Of a stretch of 64,000 bases of DNA, positions 26,674 to 38,338 are shown one piece after another. Source of the stretch: Orthonyx spaldingii (taxonomy: Eukaryota > Chordata > Aves > Passeriformes > Orthonychidae). The stretch covers positions 1,131,386-1,195,385 of the forward strand of contig VZTJ01004779.1 of assembly GCA_013397795.1 (NCBI GenBank), written 5' to 3'. The translations under genes and the position numbers were made by a program. How positions within the stretch are numbered: position 1 is the stretch's first letter; every line of letters starts with the position of its first letter. The notes under the pieces were generated by a model. That model did no database searches, was not told the origin of the DNA, and saw only the letters and a program-made list of their open reading frames with translations.

Positions 26674-28789
26674 ACTGGAAATCATATATTAATGATTGAT
26701 TAAAACAACCAGAGGACTCATACAGTATTGTTTCCATCCTAATCTCTCTATTAGTTACAGGTAGAGTACAGAAAGATAATACCCTGTTTTGATACAGCCC
26801 ATGGTTCACAAGGTATTGGGGATCTCAGATACCAGTACTTCACTTTCAAGAATGCTTTTCATTGTCTTCATTTCCATTCTAAACTAAGCCATTATAAAGT
26901 ACAACGCTTCATCCTGGAGATATCCTCTTAGCAATAAATTAAATAAACTGACAGGAAAGCTGTTAAAGCAAACTAAATTTAAGAAAATGAAAATATTATG
27001 AAATACTTATTATACATAATATTGATATTATTCTGAAGTAAGCAGCATAAATTTGAAAATGAAATAAGTACAGAAAATAATCACAGTTTATTCCTAAGCA
27101 AAATAATGCTTCTTCTATCTTACCATTCTCCAAGTACTTCCTGATTTTCAAAATATTTTTATAAACATCTGATGTGAGGGTTGAGTACTTATTTATATAC
27201 CTCAGGAAATTTTTAAAACCTTTGATAAAAATATGGCTCTCATAAATTTCAAATTAACAAAAAACAAAACAAACATTTTCATTTAATTGAATGTGTTTTA
27301 AAAGTTGTAGAATTCTCTATAAAGAGGTAAATTGCACTGTTGTTCTCTACAGTGGTATATTTACCACCCTGAGATGCTTAACTGTAGAGAATCCTGTTTG
27401 GGAAAGGCCAGGAGGAAGAAATTTAAAAAACCAGACTATTTTCCTCCAGCATGCTAGTGCACTGCTTTTTAGAAGAGTCAAATACTTTCAATACATAGTG
27501 AATACACAAGAAATCCAATCTGGGCTGCTTTTACACAAAGTCATTGTTGTGTTCCAAACTTCCTCTGATATTCTGACCTCCTAAATCACTTTTTCTAAGG
27601 CTCTTTCAATTTTATAGCATCTTTCTCAGTATATCTTCCTCCTGTGATTGTTTATTGCTTGGTTTTGTTTTCTCTGTGCTGTAAAGTGTGGTACCTTTTT
27701 TTTCACACTTCCTATTGCCATTACAGAGGTCAGACAGCCATGCTGTTCTCATCTTCACAAAATCCATCTCTATTTGGCTACACATGTCACTGTCACCTTA
27801 GGGACAAGATTACAGCAATGAAGAAGGAAGTATACAGAAGATTGTGCTTTAAGCTGAAATAGAAGATGGATCCTGAGCGTTTAAATTATGTATAATAACC
27901 TAGAAATCTATTATATTGTGATATGAAACCTTTCTATAATCCTCCAGCCAATTTCTTGAAACACAGGGGTTTGACCATAGGCCAGAATTAACTATCTCTA
28001 AGTATATCACTCCTGAGAAATTTTCTCTTGCCCTAACCCAAATCTCATTGAACTTATCACAGATTTTTTTTTTGTATAGGAAATTAAATACTAGCACAAC
28101 ATTCCCTATCGTTTTATGTCTTCTACTGAATTCATATTAGCCAAATATGACCTGCTTCAGAAGATATTAAACCACTCAATTCCCCAAGCAATGACCTACA
28201 GCTGCATCTGGGAGGTGGGTTTAACAACTGGTGTTAAAGGACATTTTAAGTAGACACAGTACCACTCATAGAGGTGAGGTTGCTACTTGCATGTGTTGCT
28301 TTAAATGGAAATAAATATGGCAAATAGAAACTCCATACAGTAAAGCATCATAGCTCTTCTCTCCAAGAAAATACTAAAACTGGAATAAGTTAGGTTGAAA
28401 CATCTGAAATCCACCAACAGTTTTATAGTCAAAGGAAGACAGAATAAGGGAAAAAAATCTCAATACTCAGTAGCAAGCTGAAAAGAAAACAAATGTTTAG
28501 AATTACTAAGAACACATTGCAAGAAAGAGTTATGTCATGCAAGTGTTGAAAAGCACAGTTTGTTTTTTAATGCAATGGCCAAACCCCTCAACTCCAAAAG
28601 GTAAGGTAGAACTGGGAAAAGCTTAAAGAGGAGCAAGATGAATAGCTGAATATATTCAATATATGTTTATGAAGAATGTAAGAAAAGATTTACTGTTGAC
28701 CCTCATTTCTAATGGAGTTACTAGAAGGAATCACTTAAGCTACCACAAAGAAAAGTAAGTCATTCCCTAAAAAAGTAGCCCTCTTTGGG

Positions 28790-29075
28790 TAAGAGACCTT
28801 TGGAATTCACTGCCAAGGGATGCCATGGATGCTAACAGATCCAAGAAGATATCAATAAATAGTGAATTACCAAATACGCAAAACCGCTTGCATCTCAAGA
28901 AGTTACCCTCAGCTGAAAACAACTCAAGGTCAAAACGGTTTTGTGGAGAACTTCATAGCATAACACATTGGTATTTGGTCAGACCAATGATACACACAGC
29001 TCAGTATTTGGTCTCCACTCTAGGAAAAGATAAGATGCTGGTTCAGGAGATCATGTATCTCCCCTAAGCCTTACC
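28790..29075 (+). mobile_element. Probable ancient CR1-like fragments
   Basis: Two stretches resemble old CR1-related repeats known from birds, turtles and crocodilians. At about 28800 there is ttcactgccaagggatgcc followed by tggatgctaac. At about 28977 there is tttggtcagaccaatgata followed by cagctcagtat. The sequence between them is not clearly alignable by eye. The call rests on memory of these repeats and is tentative. Confidence 0.4.
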
Positions 29076-29084
29076 TTTTCTTAG

Positions 29085-29330
29085 ACTCACAGAATCATTA
29101 AGGTCACAAATCATAAAGTCCAACAGCTGACCCAGCACCACCCTATGCTCATCATTCAATCATATCCTCAAGTACCATACCCACACATTTTTTAACACTT
29201 CCAGGGATGGTGACTCCACCACTTCCCTGAGTGATCTGTTCCAATGCTTTGCAACTCTTTCCATGAAAAAAAATTAATTGCAATATCTAATCTAAACTTC
29301 CCAGCGTGCAATTGGAGACCACTTCTATTT
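29085..29330 (-). mobile_element. CR1 retroposon fragment (3' end)
   Basis: Antisense to the plus strand lies a CR1 3' region. The minus-strand translation gives SGLQLHAGKFRLDI, the usual C-terminal CR1 ORF2 motif with a broken continuation. This is followed by the 3' untranslated part, which reads on the plus strand as cagaatcatt, agtccaac, and cttccagggatggtgactcc. It is 5'-truncated and lies in the same orientation as DMD. Confidence 0.85.
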
Positions 29331-30660
29331 CTGTTACTGTCAGGATGCTGGACTAGATCATTGGTCTCACTACCAGAGATACTCAACTGTTATAAAATTC
29401 GCATTTGCAAAGGAACCAATCTCCACCTGTACTGAAGAAACAGAAGAGTTTCTTCTCACTTAGTGCATGTTCATTGGGATTTTCTGAGAGAAAAATTAAC
29501 ACTTTGACAGAGGGATTTTAATGAAGTCTAACTAGCTGAAAGTCCTTAAGGATCTCAGATTTTGTTGTTTGGGGGTGTTTCTGTCACTGCATTAATCTGG
29601 TTTTACTGCAGAGAATGCCTACATTCTTCAATAATTAATACTGCTTGCTTATAAAGAAACTCCTACTGACATTCAATTAATATTAAATTTCCTCTGGATT
29701 TGATTCAAGATGACAGTTGGTAAACTTCCTCATTAGTCCCCTTACAGAACGGCCAAGAGAAGTATAAAATTCCTCATGATGATGTAAGAGCCAGTCACAT
29801 GAGTCTCAAATAGAATTATTCAAACAGGGATTAAGAATCTACACATAAAATGAAGAAGGAAAAAAAAGAGAAAGGTTGGGAAAAATAAATGTGAAAAATC
29901 AGGTAAGTAAAAGATATTTCCTTAAGATAAGGAAGGAAGCTCACACATAAATCACCTTCAATACCCTCTCTAGTATCTCTGTATCCTGTCAACCAAATTA
30001 CTCCCCTGTGGCACAATCACAAGCTCTTACATTTATGGAATTTCTTATCCCAGATGGTACTATGTAAATCAAAATTTCAAAAACAGATCTAGTAATATTA
30101 AAAATCCTGAAAAGATTAATGTGACTATTTAAGAGATTATTTCTCTACCTGTACTTGTAGTTCAATTTTAAGCTGTAGGACTTGCCCTTTTTCAAACACT
30201 GTAATTTGTACTCAGATAATACCATGGCAATATTTCCAGCAAAGCTAAGCTCTCATTTACTCTTTTTATGGGATTGAGTTTTACAGGCCTTAAAAGATTT
30301 GTTTCCTTTTTCCTTTTTTATCTTTGCAAAGATTCTCTCATTTGTAGCTAAATATTGTGTGATGCAACATTTGTTGAAAGAACTGGCAAAAGGTGAGATA
30401 GGTTATATAAATTTTGGTTAAAGTGTTATCTGTGTTCAAGTTGTTGATAAAGCTGTTGATTAAAGCTGCTGCTTTAAGTGGCTTCCAGGCTCCAAACAAC
30501 ATGTAAGGTTCAAAATCACTACACATCAAATTTCAGGTTAAAACAGATATGAGATGGAGTTTTGTTCACAGTGAAGTGAAAGAAAATCCCAACTGTTGTC
30601 AAGTTCAGGATTGTTTCAGTCAAAATCAACGTATATTACTTCACTTGACATTTTACTTAC

Positions 30661-30842
30661 TTGCTTTGTTTTTCCATACTTGCTACCCTGAGACTTTCCC
30701 AACGAGAATTAAGTAGATTCATTTGTTCTTGAATTTCATTCTCTTCCTCATCTGAAAGTTTTCCAGTTGATAGAAGTTGACTTCCAACTTGCAAAACATT
30801 ACCAACTCGTCCTTGATGAGCTGTTAACTCCATCATAAAACC
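30661..30842 (-). CDS. DMD: DMD exon 11 (spectrin repeat R1)
   Basis: This 182-bp exon equals the human length and runs from phase 0 to phase 2. The translation begins GFMMELTAHQGRVGN and ends MEKQSN, with the Asn codon finished by exon 12. It corresponds to human residues 384-444 and carries helices B and C of R1, including the conserved core NLLNSRWESLRVASMEKQ with its central Trp. The acceptor follows a long T-rich tract (minus strand) ending gtcag, and the donor is a near-perfect gtaagt. Intron 10, upstream of it, is only 654 bp and holds a CR1 insertion. Confidence 0.97.
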
Positions 30843-31496
30843 CTGACATTAAAAAAAAAAATCCAGTTTTCAGTTGCATTCTTTGAAGCAAAATAACAGA
30901 ATTGCACCATTTTGCAAACATAATTTTCACCCTTGCTTTTAATTTTTTCATCCCCTCCCCAAACCTTATAACATAAACCACAAATATACATTTTCACTTT
31001 CTTCAAAGGCCAAAAAGTTATTTAGGTGGAGAAGAGCCAGAGGAGTGACCTTATTGATCTCTACAACTACCTGAAAGAAGTTTGCAGTGAGGTGGGTATA
31101 GTAGCAAATAATAGGATGAGAGGAGATGGCCTCAAGTTGCACCAGGGGAGGTTTAGACTGGATTTTAGGAAAAAAAAACATGTCCACTGCATGTTGTCAA
31201 ACACTGGAATGGACTTCCCAGGAAAGTGGTTGAGTCCCTGTCCTTGGATGTGTAGATGCAGCACATAGGAACATGGCTTTGTGGTGAATTTGGCAGTGTT
31301 AGGTTAATGGTTGGACTTAAGGATCTTAAGGGTCTTTTCCAACCCAAACAATTCTATAATTCTAGAGCAGAGTCTCCAGTATGATATTTACATTCTCCAA
31401 ATCAAAATTAAAAAAAAAAAACAAACTCAAAAACCCAAAACCAAAAGAAAATGAAATAAAATAAATATCTTTCAAAAGATTAGTATAAACATGTAC
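30843..31496 (-). other. DMD: DMD intron 10 (654 bp)
   Basis: This short intron lies between the exon 10 donor (gtacat) and the exon 11 acceptor (gtcag). About half of it is a CR1 insertion. The acceptor side has an A-run on the plus strand, which is the T-rich tract of the exon 11 acceptor, and the donor side has A-rich low-complexity sequence. Confidence 0.95.
31027..31365 (+). mobile_element. CR1 retroposon fragment (3' end) in intron 10
   Basis: The plus strand carries the CR1 ORF2 C-terminus (DLIDLYNYLKEVCSEVG, then LKLHQGRFRLDFRKK) with frameshifts, then the 3' untranslated region. The element ends in attctataattcta, the short octamer-type repeats that close CR1 elements. It is about 340 bp long, 5'-truncated and antisense to DMD. 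It lies about 130 bp from exon 10 and 185 bp from exon 11. Confidence 0.92.
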
Positions 31497-31685
31497 CTCA
31501 TGGGTGTGAAACTGTTCTTTAACAACTTCTACATCATTGGATATATCTCCTTGTGCTTGTAATGCATCTTCAGCAGAGAGAAGCCATGTGAGCACTTCTT
31601 CTAAAGCAGTTTGGTAGTTTTCCAGATCCATTCCAGTCCCCATCCGCACGGTGCTAACTGTCTTTTCTTCAACACATTCTAAAAA
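31497..31685 (-). CDS. DMD: DMD exon 10 (end of hinge 1, start of spectrin repeat R1)
   Basis: This 189-bp exon has the same length as in human. The 3' two thirds is nearly unchanged from human residues 341-383, with YQTALEEVLTWLLSAEDALQ followed by ISNDVEVV and QFHTHE: helix A and the following loop of R1. The first 25 residues belong to hinge 1 and are strongly diverged, but they align without a length change. I placed the acceptor at gatcag because only that choice gives phase 0 and the human length. A second AG sits 7 bases further in and would break the frame. The donor is GAG before gtacat. Confidence 0.96.
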
Positions 31686-32660
31686 CTGATCAAAACCAAA
31701 ATTTTAAGAGCAATGGAAATGGTACCTGCTCAGACAGTTCTACAAAGGAATAAATGGAACACCGTTATATTCTAAAAATATAAAAATAAATATCAGGTTG
31801 TTAATATATAGAAGTACTTTGTAATAAAAAGTGAGTTAACTGACTAAAAGTAGTTAAGATGGAGAGAAATAAAAAAAATCTCATATTCAATTAGATACTT
31901 TACACTGACATTCAAAATTCCTATCAAGTACTCTGAATAGTGAATAATGAGAGATATTTACCACAGCAGCTCACAATATGATATACTCAAAAAAAGGTAG
32001 CCATTTACATGCTGACTTTGTAGAGAATCTATGGAAAACATGACAATTAAAGCACCCAAACCAACAAACCTTTACACTACATGCAATGCTAGGCTTGGGC
32101 AATTCACAGACACACATTTTGTGAAAACCATTCTAGGAAGTTAAAAAAGCTCAAAAACTCATGTGAAATCATAACTTTTAAAAACCAAGCAAAAGTGCAT
32201 TACTGTTGATTTCTCTTTTCTACAAAAGCCAACCTTATAATTATTTTTTAGAAGCCAAGAATCTCTTATGAGAACAGAAATCACATTTCTGGTCCACTGC
32301 TTAAAGTCAAGAGAAATCAACAAGTATTTATTAGTATAACAGTAGAAAACAAGGATGGAAGAGAAGCAAGAAATGCCTTTGCTACAGAAGATACTATCCC
32401 ATAAGGTTTTCAAAAAGTTCTGAACATGTTTAGCTACTTTGTTACGAATTTAGTTTAGAAACAAACTGTACATAAAAATATGCTTGTGCTTTCACAAAAA
32501 AAAAAAAAAAAAATTATACCAGGGCACTTAATGTTTTCATAGTTGGCAAAAATTTTTTCTACTGACATACTCGTGCCAACAAAATACTCACAGCAGCTAA
32601 TAAAGCCTTTTATTGCAGTTTAGAACTGGAAGTTGAAGTTTATCACTACAACCACAAGCA

Positions 32661-32816
32661 GGAAGCCAGAAGGCTCTGAGTTGGAAGGGACCCAGAGGAT
32701 CATCAAGTCCAACTCTTACGTGAATGGCCCATATGGGGACTAAACCCTCAACCTTGACGCTGTTGGCACCCTGCCCTAATGAGGTGATTAGAGATCAACC
32801 AACTGAGCTGACCTCA
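32661..32816 (-). mobile_element. tRNA-Ile-derived SINE with CR1-like tail (TguSINE1-like)
   Basis: Read on the minus strand, the element starts with an A-box-like segment TCAGCTCAGTTGG (32799-32811). It continues with GGTGCCAACAGCGTCAAGGT, close to the anticodon arm region of tRNA-Ile (AAU), and a B-box-like GGGTTTAGTCC (32737-32747) followed by CCCATATGGGCC. It then passes into a CR1-like tail containing GAGTTGGACTTGATGATCC and TCCCTTCCAACTCAG. This head-tail structure is that of TguSINE1. The A to B box distance is about 51 bases, some 19 more than expected, owing to an insertion that includes an inverted CTAAT/ATTAG pair. It is not a functional tRNA gene. Confidence 0.82.
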
Positions 32817-33352
32817 GGAAGTGCAATGCATGCAATGTAACCACTAAAAATGAAATCTTCAATCTTCACAACAACAGCTTCATTCTGAATTGTATACATG
32901 TAATAAACACCTGCAATTTATGCAGATCCCTAAATATGTGTTAGGCTAGGTAATAGTCATGAGTCTATCACCACTTGCGTGTGAAACATAATGTTCATTA
33001 ACTGAATCCTCATCAGAAAAAGCTGGCTTGGAAATCTCATGAACTTGATAGTTTGTTTGTTTTTGCTAAAAGGAAGTACTAGCTTACAGAAATATAAATA
33101 ACGAAGCACAGAAAATGGTCGGCATATATCCTTTCTGTATGAACTAATTTTTGAGCTGTATGTAATTCTAGATTTCAAATAGTATACAATTCAGTAAGAA
33201 AATGTACCCAAACTACATCACATTTGTGAGCAAGATATAATTTTTTCCACTGTGGAAAGGAATAACTTGATCATGGCTTTTCACAGGTAATTTTTTTTTT
33301 TTTCTTTTCATAGCAATAATTCATGGGATATATCCATATCTGTTACAGTGTT

Positions 33353-33446
33353 AAAAAAAAAGAAAAAAAAAGAAAAAAAAAAGAAAAAAAAAANNNNNNN
33401 NNNNNNNNNNNNNNNNNNNNNNNNNNNNNAAAAAAAAAAAGAAAAA
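33353..33446. repeat. A-rich (A8-10 G)n tract with 36-base assembly gap
   Basis: Runs of 9-10 A separated by single G, then N at 33394-33429, then more A. The gap lies inside the repeat, so the true length is unknown. Confidence 0.95.
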
Positions 33447-33872
33447 GCTTAACAGTTGAGTGAGGCTAGGGATATCATGTTTGTAGAGATCTGTGATGAT
33501 CTAGGTTGTCTGTACTTGTTTGAAAATTCTTTAGCTGAAAATCCTTCTTTCTCTAGCTCAGACACTGAATTGTCTCATGTATGACAATTGTTTAACTAAG
33601 GACCCCAAACACCACTGTCTGAGGAACAACTACTAAGCATAATTTTTCCAAATGATCAGCATTTTCACCTCTTTCTCCATGCTAAGACAAATATTATACA
33701 GAAGTGCATCAAAAAAATCTTGGAATCATGACCTTCTATGACAAAATGGCGCTTAGACAATTTCAGATGTGTTGCAATATATCTCAAAGAAGTATAAAAA
33801 AACCAAAAGATGCTAATAAAAATAGAAACCGAAAGAGTTTCTTGACAGGTATTCCAAATTGTGTTCTCAATT

Positions 33873-33909
33873 AAAAAAAAAAAAAAAGAAAAAAGAAAAA
33901 AGAAAAAAG
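33873..33909. repeat. (AAAAAAG)n short tandem repeat
   Basis: A run of about 15 A is followed by three to four seven-base A6G units. Confidence 0.85.
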
Positions 33910-36512
33910 CAAGCAGGCTGTTTTCTGACATAAAGAAAACAGAAGAAGACTAGAAGAAAAATACATAAGTACAGAATTGCAAAATTGTAACACTGTAAAA
34001 TGTCTACAAACTTAAAAACACTCATTGGAGGCAACCGTGGTTTTTGACTTAAAAAAACCCCACATATAAACACTATTATATTTCATATCTACTACTTCTG
34101 TCAGTGCTGTTTTCTCTCCAAAAGGTAACTGTCCACCCTTGCTCATCCTGCATACCAAATGAAAAACAGCTATTGAAATCAGTGGAATTAGCTGTAAATG
34201 GAATAAGAAATACTTGGAAGTGGACAACTACTGACCTAATGCTTATGGCACACTCTTTGTAATAAAAACTAAAACCAAAATAGTGTTTCAAAGTAATATT
34301 CATGTACATAAAGATTAGTCATCCTATAATAAACCCAAAATTTAAGCACGCAGATCCTATAGAACTAATAATAATCCGCAATGCAATAATCCACATAAGA
34401 CAAATAACAATGGAAACCTCCCATTTTTATAAATCATATTGGTAGGCAACCAAACAGCACAACCTATGAGTGTTCTTATTTATGAATTTATATGAGATCT
34501 CTTTGAAATTCCTAAAGCAGTGAGTAAGCAATCAAATTTTAAGGTTCTGCATATATCACATGGAGAGCACAGATATACAGTGTTATAAATACAGACATCT
34601 TATATAAGTTGTGATGGCTGTTTCTAACCATTTTTTTAAGAGAATGAAAAGCAATAAGGACAGGCTGAAGTCAAATTGTTATAACCATACAATGCTAGGA
34701 AGGCTATGCTTAGGAAAAAAAGCTGCCTAAATATGCATACAGTTTCATTCTTGAATCAAAACCTATTCTTGATGAAGTATTTAATGAGTATGCAACACAA
34801 ACTTGATTGGGTGCAGTCAAGGCAAAACACAGAGTAATTTACTGAATAAAAACTTCAACAAATTTTCATTGTGGTGGTGCATCTCTCCTTCCTCCTCCGG
34901 CTGCACAATCACCTCAGAAATACTCGTGGGCCTCCACCTTAAGCTCATCACAAATATTGTCTGCTCCCAGGAACTTATGCTGACTAGCGAGCTCTTGTTT
35001 TTTAATGAACAGTCTTGGAAACTCATTTTTCTTGACTAAACTAATGAATTAATGACCTGAGCAGAACAACAGTTTTGTTATCCAACTTTTAAAGAAAGTT
35101 ACCGACCCAAATTGCGCCAAAATGAAAAGTTACTATGACCAAAGCCAATTATTTTGTGACTCTATGGTAGTCCTATATTGACACCTGTTAAGCTCTCCAG
35201 GACTGCAATAAGATGTGGTCAACAACCTCCCTTCGAGGGAGATTCCTCTCAGAGCCAATGAACTCTCAAGTTTGTTAAGCTTGGGAGAGCACTGACCAAC
35301 ACCAGTGAAAATTACATGGGAAATTTAAACGTTTAATGAACACTGCTTCATATGTAGTTAGGAACTACTCAAGCAGTCATCTCACAGACTGTTTTGAAGA
35401 ATGATCAGTCAATTTTGCATGTAACATGTTGTTCTTATGGACTGATATAGAAAGAAAAAATTGCTCTGGACCCAAAGGTTGTCCTCTAGATGATTTTTTT
35501 TTTCTGTTGTATGTAGATGAATCATATCTAGATGAAAAGATGGGAATTTTAATTTCTATACACTTCACCATCTTCTGCTTGGGTGAGGGCTGAAAGACCC
35601 CAAGGACTGTAAAGATTTAATTTAAAGTGTAGTAAGAAAAAGTAAAAATCTTCTGACCTTCAGAAGCCTGGATAAAATGAGCTATTCCTGGCAAATGTAT
35701 GAATTAATTCACAGAATTTAAACCATGAGCTTGTAGCCCCTTCCAGGTGAGAAAGTGAGGGGACAAAGTGTTCTTCACCTGGTATTGTATTATGTTCCTA
35801 AAGGGAACAGAAGGAGTAGTTGTGCTTGAGCAACTTCTCCAAGAATATTTATATTAATACAGAAAGACGGATTCTCAGTTTTAGAAATTAGTTGGGCAGC
35901 TTTAGAAAGTAGTTTTACAGGAAACATTTAAGGCACATTCCAGTACTCTTATTTATATTATATATTTCCTTCCTTCAGAAACTGCATGTCCCAGTATACA
36001 AGATAAAGAATGTGACTCTAGACGTTTAGAGCTTTTAAACTCAGAGACATAAAATTTTAAAGAAACATTTTTTAGTAAAGGCAAATTTAAGTTCAGAGTA
36101 TCTTTCTCATTTTGAAAACTCCCTTTGCAGGATTACAGCCTTGGAAAACAGCACACGTTATTCACTCTCTAACTATGCCTCCTATCATGTAAGAATGAAA
36201 GCAGTGATTTTTCTTTCAGTTCCTCCAACTTTCTCGTTACAAAATCTATTTTATGACTAAAATTATGACCGTTAAAATGTTAAATGATAAAACGGTCTTT
36301 TCAATAATCAAGGCTATGTTTTCTCAGCAGATGACTCCAGACAGAATAGTTCAGTCATTTCTGATAATAAAACTTATAAGATAAATTGGTTCAGACTGCT
36401 TGTTACTATAATGTTAACAATTTCCTTGTTCTAAATGAGGCTAGCACTTCCATTTTATTAAGTATTTTAAAAATGCCTTTGTAAATTAATCTTCAGTAAG
36501 AAAGTTTTGGGC

Positions 36513-36530
36513 TTTTTTTTTTTTTTTTTT
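36513..36530. repeat. Poly-T run (18)
   Basis: An uninterrupted T homopolymer in intron 9. Confidence 0.9.
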
Positions 36531-37956
36531 GCTATTTGTCTGAAAATCCACACAGGTTTGGCCTTATGATAAATCTGAAAAATTGCAGGTTTTGCTTGCT
36601 CAGTTGAGACAAGTTAGATTTTTAGTACTTGATTTTCTCCGTGGTTCCATTTCTACTGCATATGTTTCCACCTGGATGAATTGACCTGTCCTTGCAACTG
36701 CAGTTTTGAGATGCAGAAGATTATTAGGTCATTAAAAGTCAATGGAGCTTAGGAAATGTATATGCTGAGGAGAAAAGCCAGAGCCAGGCAATATTGATGA
36801 AAGTACATTCATTACAAAGGAAGGAAAATGTTGGAACTATTGACAGGAAAGTGGTAAAAGAAAATGAAACTCTTCAACCACTCTACTTGGTACAGCTGGT
36901 ACAAATAAAGACTGAAAGAGACAAATAAAGAACTTACTGGCATTAAAGCAAAAGTTTTCACCTTGAGTACTAGAGCATAGAACTTTGCTTAAGACGACTG
37001 AAAGATTGAAACAAAAAAATGAAATCAATGGGCTTGGAGAAGAGACTAAGACTGGGAACTGTGAGGACAGGTAAGATAGTTTTAAGATGTAAGAGACAGG
37101 AGTCAAGGCTGCCAGCTGCCCATAATGATCAAATTTTCTAACTTTTTTAAAACTATTTCCTTTTGCACACATGGTCAGGTGAGTCAGTGCTTCACAAAAA
37201 GATTTTTTCCTTAGCTTTCTTGCTTCAATATACCTCTGCTTGGAAAAATATCAAATCAGGTTTTGCTTAGTAGCTGCTTGACACAAAATGTATCAAAACA
37301 TACTGCTGTTATAAAGTCTCTAGGGAATATTTTCAGCCTCTGTTTATTTAAGGGTTCTAATCTTGTTGAGTTTTTCTGATTACAAAATGTATTGCTGTTT
37401 GTAGCACTGCTGATGGCAAGACAGCAGAACTCGCCTCTCAAAGGAAGGCACTTCCTACTCAAGTGATTAAGAACCGCGGCTCCAGACAGTAAAGTGACTT
37501 GGTGTGGATGTGTAAATCAACTCTCTGTGACAGAATGGAATTACCTTTATCATAAACCTACAACAAAATTATGATTTCTTCCTGTTGAAAGGGCTAGTCT
37601 ACTCACCATTCTTCAAAACTTCCTTTTCCTGTTTAAAAACCAGGGCACATTTTAAGGGGAAGCATATTTCAGGCGCTGTCATGTCACACAGTAGACCGTG
37701 AGATCATTTGGCCTTTACATAATACATAAATAAGACTACTCTCTACATAAAGAAAAGTGAAATTTTCACCCCAAGATAGGTTTTCAGTATTAACTGATGA
37801 CTCTTCACAGAGCTCTCCAGTAGTAAATGGTAACAGGGTCCTGATGAAAGCATATCACAGGTCAAGAAGTTTGGGGCCTTTTCCCAGCAGTGCTAACAAC
37901 AAGGTAACACCAGATCAGCAGATTCAGCTTATCTGAGAAACTTCCACAGAGTTTTG

Positions 37957-38259
37957 TGCTGTCACATATACACACACAAAGAAGGAAAAGGTAATTTTAT
38001 CCACTAATGATGATCAGACTACCTTAAATTTGAATTGTGATCATAGTATAATTCAGTAGCGTGAAAAATACTCAAGATTGAACAGACAACAGTCATGTTT
38101 ATTTAATTTTAATTTGCAAAATGCAAATTCTAAACGTTGTAAGAACAAAAGTAGCATCTACTTTGAAGTAGACTGCTCTGACAAAGACATTTTAAAGGTC
38201 TTTAGAGATCTTTAACACCTCTTCTAACCTAAACCATTCTATGAAATGTTCTAAGTTCT
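37957..38259 (+). repeat. 303-bp direct duplication, copy 1
   Basis: From tgctgtcacatatacacaca to ctaagttct this segment is identical, base for base by eye, to 38339-38641. The identity ends exactly where an LTR-like TGTCGTGGG start follows in copy 1, while copy 2 continues into ordinary sequence (aaattaaat). See the finding on a haplotype-specific insertion. Confidence 0.95.
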
Positions 38260-38337
38260 TGTCGTGGGTTTACCTAGGAAGGGTCAGTCTTTCAAGCGAC
38301 CTATGGTGCAGGAAGCAGTACACCTTGCTTCCTGGGA
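38260..38337 (+). mobile_element. Truncated start of an LTR-like element before an N
   Basis: Seventy-eight bases beginning TGTCGTGGGTTTAC follow copy 1 of the duplication and are cut off by a single N at 38338. A TGT start is typical of retroviral LTRs, and a similar TGTCGTGGTTT end is seen in the element at 51131-52187. Only this edge is present, so family and length cannot be judged. Confidence 0.55.
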
Positions 38338-38338
38338 N

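Larger units (their letters stand above)
26206..30660 (-). other. DMD: DMD intron 11 (4455 bp)
   Basis: This intron lies between the exon 11 donor (gtaagt) and the exon 12 acceptor. It carries a CR1 tail beside exon 12, a (TTTG)n repeat, and a cluster of older CR1-like fragments at 28.8-29.3 kb. Confidence 0.9.

Noticed and set aside
32726..32816. Possible tRNA-Ile gene
   Set aside because: The A/B box spacing is too long, the B-box is mutated, and the 3' end continues into a CR1-like tail; it is a SINE head, not a tRNA gene.
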